From Oscillibacter sp. MSJ-31 (lineage in GTDB: Bacteria; Bacillota; Clostridia; Oscillospirales; Oscillospiraceae): 64,000 nt of DNA. Below, piece by piece: positions 27,297-35,836 of this stretch. The stretch's first letter is position 1; each line of letters starts with the position of its first letter. The stretch spans positions 1-64,000 of the forward strand of contig NZ_JAHLPT010000008.1 in the NCBI RefSeq assembly GCF_018918025.1, in the 5' to 3' direction. A program made the position numbers and the translations under genes. The notes beneath the pieces are model-generated. The model saw only the letters and a list, made by a program, of their open reading frames with translations, was not told the DNA's origin and made no database searches.

Positions 27297-28256
27297 TCAG
27301 CCCACATCGGCGGCGAGCGTCTGCTCGATGAGCTTTTGCAGCGTCTCCGCCTGCTTCTTTTCCGTGATGGCGCCGACGATGGGTTCACCCACGATGTTGC
27401 CGCTGCGGTCGACCACATAGGTGGTGGGATAGGCAAAGATGTTGGTGGTAAACTTTCCCGCCTCACCATCGGAGTCAAAATACACATTCTGATAGGTGGC
27501 ACCCTTCTTGGCCAGCACGTCCTTCGCCTCCGAGATCGCTGCCTCGTCGCCGTCCAGCGTGAAGGTGTTGATGCCGATGAGGGAGCCGCCCTTCTCCGCG
27601 AGTTCCTTATTCAGCGCGTCCAGCTCGGCAAGCTCTCCCACGCAGGGATTGCAGGTGGTGAACCAGAAATTCACCACGGTGACGGCGTTGGCAGAGAACA
27701 GTTCGTCGCTCTTCACCGTGTTGCCATCCAGGTCTTTCCCCTCAAAGCCGGGGAACTTCTGCATACTGCCGTCGTCGGGAGGGGTGCTCGTGTCGCTGCC
27801 CGCGGGCATACTCATATCGCCGTCGACGGATTCCTGCATGATCTCGGGATACTTCTCTTCCAACTCGGTCAGCTTGTTTTCAATATTACTGATCTCCGTG
27901 GCCGACTCCTTCAGCCACTCATACTCCTTGTCGGTGAACTGCTCTTTGGCGCCCTCGACGGTATCCAGCAGGAAGTCGCCGTAGTTTTTCCCATCCTCGA
28001 TCATGGCCATGCCCTTGTCAGCCTCCATAAAGACCTTTTCCCACAGCTCGGCATTTTCCGACAGGAGCGCGTTTTCCCGCTCCAGCAGCTCCTTGTGCAG
28101 GGCGAGCGCCTCCTCGGTGGTTTTCGGCTCGCCGGTCATGGCGGAGCCGTCTCCGCTCATATCCGCCTGCTTGTCGTTGTCCTTTGCGCCGCAGGCTGCA
28201 AGGGAGAGCAGCATCATCGCGCCCAGCAGCAGAGCCAGAATCTTTTTTGCATTCAT
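27297..28256 (-). CDS. TlpA/ResA-like thioredoxin-fold lipoprotein
   Basis: The 319-residue product has a lipobox (SLAAC, Cys22), a long helical, acidic spacer (about residues 45-155) and a C-terminal thioredoxin fold. The redox pair is in NFWFTTCNPCVGE (Cys202 and Cys205) and the cis-proline is in FAYPTTYVVD. Proteins of this type act outside the membrane as disulfide carriers. Placed between the polyferredoxin gene (12 bases) and MsrAB (97 bases), it is the obvious electron donor to MsrAB, as Etrx lipoproteins are in streptococci. The start has a good GGAG site. Confidence 0.88.
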   Translation of the reverse strand: MNAKKILALLLGAMMLLSLAACGAKDNDKQADMSGDGSAMTGEPKTTEEALALHKELLERENALLSENAELWEKVFMEADKGMAMIEDGKNYGDFLLDTVEGAKEQFTDKEYEWLKESATEISNIENKLTELEEKYPEIMQESVDGDMSMPAGSDTSTPPDDGSMQKFPGFEGKDLDGNTVKSDELFSANAVTVVNFWFTTCNPCVGELAELDALNKELAEKGGSLIGINTFTLDGDEAAISEAKDVLAKKGATYQNVYFDSDGEAGKFTTNIFAYPTTYVVDRSGNIVGEPIVGAITEKKQAETLQKLIEQTLAADVG

Positions 28257-28268
28257 ATTCGTTTCTCC

Positions 28269-29153
28269 TTAAGATTTGTTGTTGTTTTCTCGCAGCGTCG
28301 CTGCGTTTTCTTTCTCTTTTCCATCGCCGAAGCCGTAGCGGAAGCACACGGCGTTCGTCGGACAGGCGCGGATACACATCCCGCAGCGGATGCACTCGGT
28401 ATGGTTGGGCGTTTTCGTCACATCCACGTCCATCTTGCAGGCTCTGGCGCATTTCCCACAGGAGACGCACTTACTCTTGTCCACCTTCATCTGGAAGAGG
28501 GACACCCGGTTGAACAGCGCATAGAATGCGCCCAGCGGGCAGAGCCACTTGCAAAACGGCCGGTAGAACAGTACGCTCAGCACGATCACCGACAGCAGGA
28601 TGCTGAACTTCCATGTAAACAGCTTGCCCAGCGCCGCCCGGATGCCGGAATTGGCGAGGGACAGCGGGATGGCTCCCTCCAGCACGCCCTGAGGACAGAG
28701 GTATTTGCAGAAGAAAGGGTCGCCCATGCCCACGTCGTTCACAAGGAACGCCGGCAGCAGGAGGACCATCACCAGCAGGACGGCGTACTTGAGGTATGTC
28801 AGGGGCTTGAGCTTCTTTGTGGAGAGCTTCTTTGTCGGGATCTTATGCAGCAGCTCCTGAAACCAGCCGAAGGGACAGAGGAAGCCGCAGATAAAGCGCC
28901 CCAGCAGCACGCCCAGCAGAATGAGAAAGCCTGTGATATAATAGGAGAAGCTGAACTTGGACGAGCCCACCACTGCCTGAAACGCCCCGATGGGGCAGGC
29001 TCCGGAGGCCGCCGGACAGGAGTAGCAGTTCAGCCCCGGCACGCAGACGGTTTTCCCAGCGCCCTGATACAGTCCTCCCTTGAGGAAGTTCGGCAGGTGC
29101 AGGTTGGTCAGCAGCGTTGCCCCCGCCTGTATCCAGCCCCGGAAGCGGGACAT
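28269..29153 (-). CDS. NapH/NosR-like membrane polyferredoxin
   Basis: A membrane protein with about five hydrophobic segments, two CxxxCP motifs on loops (GFLCPFGW and KWLCPLGAF, typical of NapH/NosR/RdxA), a C-terminal pair of 4Fe-4S sites (CVSCGKCARACKMD and CIRCGMCIRACPTN), and an N-terminal CYSCPAASGACPIG. It should pass electrons from a cytoplasmic donor through the membrane to the outside. I choose ATG 29153 because homologues start near RFRGWIQAG; a GTG at 29195 that overlaps the previous gene is possible. Here it takes the place that CcdA occupies in better-known Msr electron routes. Confidence 0.87.
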   Translation of the reverse strand: MSRFRGWIQAGATLLTNLHLPNFLKGGLYQGAGKTVCVPGLNCYSCPAASGACPIGAFQAVVGSSKFSFSYYITGFLILLGVLLGRFICGFLCPFGWFQELLHKIPTKKLSTKKLKPLTYLKYAVLLVMVLLLPAFLVNDVGMGDPFFCKYLCPQGVLEGAIPLSLANSGIRAALGKLFTWKFSILLSVIVLSVLFYRPFCKWLCPLGAFYALFNRVSLFQMKVDKSKCVSCGKCARACKMDVDVTKTPNHTECIRCGMCIRACPTNAVCFRYGFGDGKEKENAATLRENNNKS

Positions 29154-29178
29154 GGTCTGCGAAACGCCTGAAAACTTT

Positions 29179-29325
29179 TTATCCAATGCCCACACACTCC
29201 AGACATAGTTTGATGGCTTTGCTCAGCACCGTCGCCGCCTCGCCCCGCCAGACACCAAAGCACAGCATGGCGGCTCCGGCCATCAGCAGCACGATCTGCG
29301 CCGCGGCCTTTTTCCCGCAGCTCAT
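29179..29325 (-). CDS. CD1871A-family CXXC small membrane protein (48 aa)
   Basis: This short gene encodes MSCGKKAAAQIVLLMAGAAM, a hydrophobic helix, and ends in KAIKLCLECVGIG. The final CLEC motif and the length are exactly those of the CD1871A family of Clostridia, in which the CxxC sits near the C-terminus. It is the first gene of the Msr operon and is followed 25 bases later by the polyferredoxin start. Its role is unknown; the CxxC suggests a redox link or an assembly aid for the membrane iron-sulfur protein. Confidence 0.85.
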   Translation of the reverse strand: MSCGKKAAAQIVLLMAGAAMLCFGVWRGEAATVLSKAIKLCLECVGIG

Positions 29326-29372
29326 TTTTCATCACCCTTTCCGATTTTGTGTCCCCATCATAGCGCGGGAGA

Positions 29373-29431
29373 GTTAAAGTCTCTGTTAAGAACGAAAACT
29401 TAACGCAAATCTTATCTGTTTTTGCTATAAT
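29373..29431 (+). promoter_or_regulatory. Divergent control region: GTTAA repeats and -10 box of the two-component system
   Basis: GTTAAA at 29373 and GTTAAG at 29385 are direct repeats 12 bases apart, and CTTAAC at 29399-29404 is the inverse of the second. Such repeats are typical OmpR-family response-regulator sites. A perfect TATAAT at 29426-29431 lies 42 bases ahead of the response-regulator start; its -35 region is poor, which fits activation by the bound regulator. The same repeats are about 50-80 bases upstream of the Msr operon on the other strand. Confidence 0.5.
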
Positions 29432-29472
29432 GAAAGCAACATAAAAACGGAGAAATAAAAAGGAGGGCTCTC

Positions 29473-30150
29473 ATGCACCTTTTAGTAATTGAAGACGAAC
29501 GCGCTCTGTGTGAAACCATCGTCCGCAGCCTGCGGCGGCTGGCCTACAGCGTGGACTACTGCTACGACGGGGAGAAGGCTCTGGAGTTGCTGGGTGTGGA
29601 GCGCTACGATCTGGTACTTCTTGATCTGAATCTGCCGAAAAAGGACGGCATGACGGTGCTGCGCACCCTGCGGCAGACCGACCGGGAGACGCGGGTGCTG
29701 ATCCTCTCCGCCCGCAGCGAGGTGGAGGACAAGGTGCAGGGGCTGGACGCCGGGGCAAACGACTATCTGGCAAAGCCCTTTCATCTTGCCGAGCTGGAGG
29801 CCCGCATCCGCAGCCTGACCTTGCGGCAGTTCACCCAGCAGGACGTGCTGCTAAGCTGCGGAGCCCTGAGCTTCGACACCCGCTCCCGCACCGCCGCCGT
29901 CAACGGGCAGACGCTGACGCTCACCCGTAAGGAAACGGGGATACTCGAATACCTGATGGTGCATCAGGGGCGGCCCGTGAGTCAGGAGGAGCTGATGGAT
30001 CACGTTTGGGACAACAGCGTGGACAGCTTCAGCAATTCCATTCGCGTCCACATCTCCGCCCTGCGCAAAAAGCTCCGCGTCGCGCTGGGCTATGACCCCA
30101 TCCGCAACCGCATCGGCGAGGGCTATCTGATGGGAGGCGAGGAAGTATGA
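29473..30150 (+). CDS. OmpR-family response regulator
   Basis: A 225-residue two-domain regulator. The receiver has the acidic pair in VIEDERAL, the phosphorylated Asp51 in LVLLDLNLPKKDG, Thr/Ser in LILSARS and Lys in YLAKPFHLAE. The winged-helix output domain (about 130-222) contains LTRKETGILEYLM and NSIRVHISALRKKLR. Its stop overlaps the kinase start (ATGA at 30147). It is divergent from the Msr repair operon across a 147-base gap that holds likely binding repeats, so control of that operon is the first guess for its function. Confidence 0.92.
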   Translation: MHLLVIEDERALCETIVRSLRRLAYSVDYCYDGEKALELLGVERYDLVLLDLNLPKKDGMTVLRTLRQTDRETRVLILSARSEVEDKVQGLDAGANDYLAKPFHLAELEARIRSLTLRQFTQQDVLLSCGALSFDTRSRTAAVNGQTLTLTRKETGILEYLMVHQGRPVSQEELMDHVWDNSVDSFSNSIRVHISALRKKLRVALGYDPIRNRIGEGYLMGGEEV

Positions 30151-31316
30151 AGCGTCTTTCCCTGCAGTGGCGCATCACGCTGATGTCCGTCCTGCTCATC
30201 GGCATCACCTGCGTGGCCATGAATTTGCTGCTGTGCTCCTCCGGTGTGTACTATATGGACACCATTGCGGACAGCTTACAGGGCGGCGGCACGGTGATCC
30301 TGAATGATGGCGGAGCGGCGAGCTTTGACCCGCAGCTCATAGCGCCCAACGAGGAGTTGACCATCGTCGTCGATGGGGTGCAGGGGAGCTTCCGCACCAC
30401 CAACTGGTATATCACGGCGGCGGTAACGCTGCTCAGCGGCATCCTCGCCTATTTTGTCAGCGGACGCGCCCTCAAGCCCCTTCGCAGCTTTGCCTCGCAG
30501 GTGGAGCAGGTGCAGTTGAACAATCTTGCCGATATGAGGATCGATGAAGACGCCATTTCGGAGTTCCGGCAGCTGAGCCGCTCGTTCAACCGGATGCTGG
30601 AGCGGCTGAACAACGCCTTTGCCGCCCAGCGGCAGTTCACCGGCAACGCCGCCCACGAGCTGCGCACGCCGCTGGCGCTGATGCAGGCGCAGCTGGAGCT
30701 GTTTTCCTCGGAGCATCCCGATGTGCGCCCGGAGACGGCGGAGTTCCTCACGCTTTTGCGCGAGCAGACGGAGCGGTTGACGCAGATGACCAAGACGCTG
30801 CTGGAGATGAGCAATTTGCAGCAGGTGGCGCGGAACGAGCAGCTCCAGCTCGCCCCCATGGTCGAGGAGATCTTTACGGATCTCGCGCCGCTGGCGGAGA
30901 AGCGAAGCATCACGCTGGAAGCGGAGGGCGACGCCGCCCTGACCGGCAGCGACGCGCTGATCTACCGCATGCTCTTCAACCTGACAGAGAACGCCGTCAA
31001 ATACAACCGCCTCGGCGGCTCGGTGCGGGTCGAGCTTGCGCAGGGGCAGGAAAAGTGCATCATTCGCGTTTCCGACACCGGCTGCGGCATCCCGGAGGTG
31101 TATCAGCAGAGCATCTTCCAGCCATTCTTCCGCGTGGACAAGTCCCGCAGCCGCGAGTACGGCGGTGCGGGACTGGGGCTTTCTCTGGTGTGGGAGATCG
31201 CCAATCTCCACGGCGGCTCCGTTTGGGTGGAGGAAAGCTCGGACAAGGGCACGACCATCGCGGTGGAGCTGCCGGCAGGGGCAGAAAACGATTCCCCCGG
31301 CGCGGATATCCCATAG
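30147..31316 (+). CDS. Sensor histidine kinase
   Basis: The 389-residue kinase has an N-terminal transmembrane helix (about 9-30), a short extracytoplasmic loop of roughly 55 residues, a second helix (about 85-105), HAMP, the phosphoacceptor box NAAHELRTPLALM, and a complete ATPase domain (LTENAVKYN, DTGCGIP, GGAGLGLSLVWEI). The sensor loop is too small for a classical PAS domain, so the signal is probably membrane-near or redox-related. It is translationally coupled to the response regulator. The gene ends 15 bases from the convergent ECF ATPase gene with no visible terminator. Confidence 0.92.
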   Translation: MKRLSLQWRITLMSVLLIGITCVAMNLLLCSSGVYYMDTIADSLQGGGTVILNDGGAASFDPQLIAPNEELTIVVDGVQGSFRTTNWYITAAVTLLSGILAYFVSGRALKPLRSFASQVEQVQLNNLADMRIDEDAISEFRQLSRSFNRMLERLNNAFAAQRQFTGNAAHELRTPLALMQAQLELFSSEHPDVRPETAEFLTLLREQTERLTQMTKTLLEMSNLQQVARNEQLQLAPMVEEIFTDLAPLAEKRSITLEAEGDAALTGSDALIYRMLFNLTENAVKYNRLGGSVRVELAQGQEKCIIRVSDTGCGIPEVYQQSIFQPFFRVDKSRSREYGGAGLGLSLVWEIANLHGGSVWVEESSDKGTTIAVELPAGAENDSPGADIP

Positions 31317-31331
31317 CGCCCCTTGGCGGTT

Positions 31332-32729
31332 TCATAATGATCGTTTTTCAACCTCCACAATGTTATCGCAACAGCTCTCGATCAGCTCCCTGTCGTGGGT
31401 GATCACGAGGATGGTCCTGCCGTTCCGCGCTTCGCTTTTCAACCTTTCTGCGATCAGGCGCATATTCTGCCCGTCAAGGCCGCTGGTGGGCTCGTCAAGG
31501 ATCAGTATCCCACGGCCGGAAAAGATGGCGCAGGCAATGGCAAGGCGCTGCTTCTGTCCGCCGGACAGGATGGACGGGTGCGCGTCCCTGTACTCATAAA
31601 GCCCAAGCTCGTTGAGCAGGTTCCTTGCATGGCTCTTGCTTTCTTCTGTCAATTCGGTATTCAGCAGCAGCTCCTCCGCCACGCCTGCCGTAAAAAACTG
31701 CGTTGACGTGTCGTTGCCGCAGTAATAGATCTCCCTGCGCCGGACTGCCGCTCTTGCTTTTTCCCCATCTATCAGGATATGTCCCCTTGTCTGCCTTGCC
31801 AGCCCGCAGAGGATCTGCGCAAGGGTGGTTTTCCCCGCGCCGTTTTGCCCCGTTATGGCGGTCACTTTGCCCTTTGGAACGGACATCGAAATATCCTCAA
31901 AAATAACTTCTTTGCTTATTCTTTTCGAGAGCCCTGCTGTCTTCAAGACGGCAGGGCTTTCGTCCAATACGGAGGGAGCGGGAAGGCACTTTCCCTCGTG
32001 CGGAGAGCGCAGGCCCATGTGCAAAATGTCCTTCTCCGGCAGAAGAAGCAAATCCTCCGGTGTATACTCGGCCGCTATCCTGCCGTCCCGCAGATATAAA
32101 AACCGGTCTGCGATCCCCATCAGCCAGTCGATCCGATGCTCCGCGAGGAGCAGGGTAAAGCCCTGCTCCTTGAGCTGCCGGAGGGTCTGCGCAAGCTGCC
32201 TCGTCCCGGCGGCGTCGAGGTTGGCCGTCGGCTCGTCGCACACAAAAGCCTTTGGCTTCATGGCATATACGGACGCAATGGCCGCCCGCTGCTTTTCTCC
32301 GCTTGAGAGGATGTCAACTGCCCTGTCTTTCAAATGGGACAGCTTCAACGCCTCTATGGCGGCGTCCGTCCTCTCCCGTATCTCCCGGGCGGACAGGCCG
32401 TAATTCTCGCAGGGAAAGGCGACCTCTCCGGCAAGCTCGGAGGAAAAGAACTGGCTTTTGGGGTCCTGAAAAACGCTTCCCACCAAACGCCCGATCTCCC
32501 ATGTGGAAAGCCTTGATATGTCCTTGCCGTCTATCCTCACGCTCCCACTGAAAACTCCGGGATAGTAGGACGGCGCAAGCCCGTTGACAAGCCTTGTCAC
32601 GGTGGTCTTGCCGCAGCCGGAAAGCCCCGTCAGCACGACGCATTCGCCGCTTTTTACCGAAAGGGAAATGTCCCGCACGCCTCTGTCTGAGTTTTCGTAT
32701 TGAAAAGAGGCGTGTGTAAGCTCGATCAT
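31332..32729 (-). CDS. Energy-coupling factor transporter ATPase, two fused ABC domains
   Basis: Two ABC ATPase domains in one chain: Walker A in TGLSGCGKTTVTR and TGQNGAGKTTLAQ, signature LSSGEKQRAA and LSGGQKQRLA, Walker B FVCDEPTAN and LILDEPTSG. This is the EcfA/EcfA' fusion that powers ECF-type importers. The ATG at 32729 follows AAAGGAGC and overlaps the EcfT stop (ATGA), so it is coupled to the transmembrane subunit. It ends a run of six minus-strand genes that begins with a TetR gene. Confidence 0.9.
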   Translation of the reverse strand: MIELTHASFQYENSDRGVRDISLSVKSGECVVLTGLSGCGKTTVTRLVNGLAPSYYPGVFSGSVRIDGKDISRLSTWEIGRLVGSVFQDPKSQFFSSELAGEVAFPCENYGLSAREIRERTDAAIEALKLSHLKDRAVDILSSGEKQRAAIASVYAMKPKAFVCDEPTANLDAAGTRQLAQTLRQLKEQGFTLLLAEHRIDWLMGIADRFLYLRDGRIAAEYTPEDLLLLPEKDILHMGLRSPHEGKCLPAPSVLDESPAVLKTAGLSKRISKEVIFEDISMSVPKGKVTAITGQNGAGKTTLAQILCGLARQTRGHILIDGEKARAAVRRREIYYCGNDTSTQFFTAGVAEELLLNTELTEESKSHARNLLNELGLYEYRDAHPSILSGGQKQRLAIACAIFSGRGILILDEPTSGLDGQNMRLIAERLKSEARNGRTILVITHDRELIESCCDNIVEVEKRSL

Positions 32730-33424
32730 GCCATGCTCCTTTCCAAAACCAAATAGGAAGCCGTGACTATCGCACATACGGCTGCCGCGATATAATCCCG
32801 CGCCCCGGCCTTTTTCTCATAATAGCTGCCGCGCACGCCCGGGCGCTCCGCGCCCCTTGCAACGGCGGAAACAGAAAGCTGATCGGCAAGCTGCAACACC
32901 CGAAGAAGAAACGGAACCAGCACATACTCCATGCTCTGCACGGGATGTGCGAGCAGCTGCCCCACCGCGGTCAGCCCTCGGTTTTTCATGGACCTTCCTA
33001 CGCCCTTTAGCTCCGTCCGCATGGTGGGGAAGAAGCGAAAGACCACAAGAAGCCCGAGAATGAACGGGGTGGGCATACGGAGGCGGGATAAAAATGCGGA
33101 GAGCATCCCCGGCGGCGTGGTGATCAGATCCCATGACACCAGAAATATCGGTGACAGGTTCCAGAACACCAGAACATAAAACTCCGAAAAGACCGGCATG
33201 CGCAGCCCGTGGAAGCGGATGCCGTAGAGCAGCAGCGCCAGCAGCAGATAAAAGCAGCCATAGGACGCGGCAAGCCGGAAGTTCCGCTGCAGGACGAGAT
33301 AAAGAAGCGCCCCGCTGGTCAGGATGCAGGTGAGCAGCACATTCCCGCCGATCGTCACTCCGGCAAAGACGCACAGCAGCGCCCACAGCTTGACCGGCAC
33401 CGCAAAGGATGCGTCCGCTCTCAT
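32726..33424 (-). CDS. Energy-coupling factor transmembrane subunit (EcfT/CbiQ family)
   Basis: A 232-residue polytopic protein with five or so hydrophobic segments and the coupling-helix region after residue 140 (RMPTPFILGLLVVFRFFP, LKGVGRSMKNRG), ending in a small-residue and arginine pattern (VSAVARGAERPG) like the A-R-G motifs of EcfT. It links the S subunit to the ATPase. Start and stop both overlap the neighbouring genes by four bases (ATGA), which indicates a tightly coupled S-T-A transporter. Confidence 0.88.
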   Translation of the reverse strand: MRADASFAVPVKLWALLCVFAGVTIGGNVLLTCILTSGALLYLVLQRNFRLAASYGCFYLLLALLLYGIRFHGLRMPVFSEFYVLVFWNLSPIFLVSWDLITTPPGMLSAFLSRLRMPTPFILGLLVVFRFFPTMRTELKGVGRSMKNRGLTAVGQLLAHPVQSMEYVLVPFLLRVLQLADQLSVSAVARGAERPGVRGSYYEKKAGARDYIAAAVCAIVTASYLVLERSMA

Positions 33425-34023
33425 AGAACGCCGGCCTTCTTAAAATGCCTGCGGATCAGCCGGCTGCCCACCATGCAGCCTAAAAAGCCCATCAGCGTCG
33501 TAAACAGCAGAATAAAGGCCAGCCAGCCGGGAGAGGTGTAGTAACGCACATAGGAATCGATATAGCTCTGCTCCATGCCGCTTGCCAGCGCAAAATCGTA
33601 GTAGGTGTCCCAGAAGAACCAGATGGGCAGCAGATTGACCCCGTTGTACAGCAGGCTCGCCGCCGTCCAGGCGGCGGTCATACGCTTGGGATTGCCGCAG
33701 GCTCCGCGCTTCCACAAAATCGCCTCGCAGATGACGCCCGTGACGATAAAGTAGGGGAGCAAAAACCAGTTGCCCATCAGCAGGAAAATCACGCCGAGGA
33801 TCGTCATATAGATCAGCGTCACAAAACGCTTTCCGATTCGGCTGACCATGAGCATATAGACCGGCGCGCAGAGGAACATGGTGATCCCCACCGACAGCAC
33901 CATGCTGACAAAGTCATTGGCCATGCAGACCATGTTGATAACGAGCTGGATCACGATCAGCACCGCGGAGAGCAGCACCGTGGTGATCACATCCCTGACA
34001 GACCATTTATTTGTTTCTTTCAT
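33421..34023 (-). CDS. MptD-family putative ECF substrate-binding (S) subunit
   Basis: The 200-residue protein has about five to six transmembrane segments and matches the Trep_Strep/MptD class of putative S components (KWSVRDVITTVLLSAVLI, MGNWFLLPYFIVTGVI). S components bind a small substrate and dock on the EcfT/EcfA module, which is encoded directly downstream. The ATG at 34023 follows AAGGAGGAG; an in-frame start 66 bases upstream has no site. The substrate of MptD proteins is not established; here two ABC half transporters precede it. Confidence 0.83.
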   Translation of the reverse strand: MKETNKWSVRDVITTVLLSAVLIVIQLVINMVCMANDFVSMVLSVGITMFLCAPVYMLMVSRIGKRFVTLIYMTILGVIFLLMGNWFLLPYFIVTGVICEAILWKRGACGNPKRMTAAWTAASLLYNGVNLLPIWFFWDTYYDFALASGMEQSYIDSYVRYYTSPGWLAFILLFTTLMGFLGCMVGSRLIRRHFKKAGVL

Positions 34024-34093
34024 AAACTCCTCCTTGTTTTTGACACTTCGTTTTCCGATATTGCACTCGGAATTCTGTTTATCTCGCAACTTT

Positions 34094-35836
34094 CTACGCC
34101 GTCCACTCCATGCTCTCGCTCTGGAGCTGCGCCATGTGTCGGAACAGGCCGTTCTTTTTCAGCAGCTCGGCCGGAGAACCCATCTCAACCACGCGGCCGC
34201 CGGAGAGCAGGACGATCTGATCGGCGTTCATGACGGTACGCATACGGTGCGCGATGACGAGCACCGTCTTATCCTTGATAAGCCCGGACAGCGCCGCCTG
34301 CACCGCCGTTTCGTTTTCCACGTCCAGCGAGGCCGTGGCCTCGTCCAGCAGGATCACCGGCGCGTCCTTCAAGATGGCGCGGGCAATGGAGATGCGCTGC
34401 CGCTCACCGCCGGAGAGCCGGGAGCCGTTTTCCCCGATCAGGGTATGGTAGCTCTCCGGCAGCTTGGATACAAAGGCGTCGCACTGCGCCGCCTTCGCCG
34501 CCGCCAGCACCTCCTCGTCGGTGGCGTCCCGCTTGCCGAGGCGAATGTTTTCCATCACGGTATCGGCAAACAGCACCACATCCTGAAATACGATGGCGTA
34601 GTTTTCCAGCAGCACCTCGCCGTCCACCGTGGACACGTCCACGCCGCCCAGCCGCACCGTTCCCTCCGCTATGTCCCAGAAGCGGGCCGCCAGCTTGGCT
34701 GCCGTGGACTTGCCGCCGCCGGAGGGGCCCACCAGCGCCGTCACCTGTCCCTGCTTCGCCGTAAAGGAAACGTCTCTTAGCACGTCCTCTTTTTCCCGGT
34801 AGGCAAAGGTCACGTGCTCAAAGCGGATGTCGTAGCCGTCGGGATCATATTCGGTCAGCCCGGTCATGCGCTTTTCGTTCTCGATCTCCTGCATGCGCTC
34901 GATGCGCACCTCGCAAGCGAAAACCGCGGCCATGTTGGCAAACATGGAGCCGATGGGGTCATATACCCGGGTGGCGGCGATAAGGAACATCAGAAACGGG
35001 ATCAGCGACAGGTCGCCGCGGCTCATCAGCGTTACCCCCGTGAGGACGGTGGTAGCGATGCCCAGCTTTAGGAAGGATTGCGCCGCCGTGACTACGGAGC
35101 CTGTGAACAGCTCACCCCGGATGGTGTCCCGCTCCGCCTCGTCCAGCCTGCGGTTCAGGTCGGCGATATACCGCGCTTTCTGGTTGCACGCCTTAATCTC
35201 CGGCGCACACTCCAGCACCTCCTGCATGGCGTCGGTGGCCGCACGCCGGGTGACGAGGCCCTTCTTTATGTGCCGCTTTTCCATGCGCCGGGAGAGATAG
35301 ACCATCAGCAGCGACGCAGGCACCACCCACAAAAGAGCCAGCGCCATCCGCCAGTCGTAAAGCAGCATGCCTGCGGAAATCAGCGCCGTGGAGATAAGCG
35401 CGCCGTGCATGGCGGGGTAAAAGTGGGAGAAGGCCTTTTCCAGCGTCTCCGTATCCCCCATGATGGTGGTGGTCAGGTCGGTCAGGTCACGTTTTCCGAA
35501 GAAGGACAGCGGAAGCTGGCGCAGCACCTCCGCCAGCCGGATGCGGCGGTTGGCACTCTCCCGGTAGGTGGCTTCGTATAGGGCCTTGTACTGGATCAGG
35601 AAGGTCACAAAGAGCGCGGCGAGGGCAAGTGTGCCCGCGACCAGAAAGCGCGTAAGACCCGCCCTTGGGTCGGTGCCGTTTGTCAGTGCCTCTACGATGC
35701 CGGAGAGCGCCGTGGCCAGCACGCCCACCGGCAGCATTTTGCTGATGTTGACCAGTACGGACCAGAACACGGCGGCCACATAGTCTTTTGCGCCCTTCTC
35801 CGTCATGGCGTATTTTTTTCGGATGCGTTCGATCAT
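34094..35836 (-). CDS. ABC exporter-fold half transporter (second of a pair)
   Basis: A 580-residue permease-ATPase fusion: six transmembrane helices in the first 310 residues and a nucleotide-binding domain with GPSGGGKSTAAKLA (Walker A), RLSGGERQRISIA (signature), ILLDEATASLD (Walker B) and the switch His in VLVIAHRM. It starts at ATG 35836 behind GTAGGAGG, overlapping the stop of the first half transporter, so the two likely form a heterodimer. Exporter-fold pairs next to metal-responsive boxes include siderophore importers of the YbtPQ/IrtAB kind; that is the alternative to drug export here. Confidence 0.88.
   Translation of the reverse strand: MIERIRKKYAMTEKGAKDYVAAVFWSVLVNISKMLPVGVLATALSGIVEALTNGTDPRAGLTRFLVAGTLALAALFVTFLIQYKALYEATYRESANRRIRLAEVLRQLPLSFFGKRDLTDLTTTIMGDTETLEKAFSHFYPAMHGALISTALISAGMLLYDWRMALALLWVVPASLLMVYLSRRMEKRHIKKGLVTRRAATDAMQEVLECAPEIKACNQKARYIADLNRRLDEAERDTIRGELFTGSVVTAAQSFLKLGIATTVLTGVTLMSRGDLSLIPFLMFLIAATRVYDPIGSMFANMAAVFACEVRIERMQEIENEKRMTGLTEYDPDGYDIRFEHVTFAYREKEDVLRDVSFTAKQGQVTALVGPSGGGKSTAAKLAARFWDIAEGTVRLGGVDVSTVDGEVLLENYAIVFQDVVLFADTVMENIRLGKRDATDEEVLAAAKAAQCDAFVSKLPESYHTLIGENGSRLSGGERQRISIARAILKDAPVILLDEATASLDVENETAVQAALSGLIKDKTVLVIAHRMRTVMNADQIVLLSGGRVVEMGSPAELLKKNGLFRHMAQLQSESMEWTA

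Noticed and set aside
27051-29171. 706-codon plus-strand frame across the Msr operon
   Set aside because: Antisense shadow; the minus-strand genes have lipoboxes, CxxC pairs and 4Fe-4S motifs.
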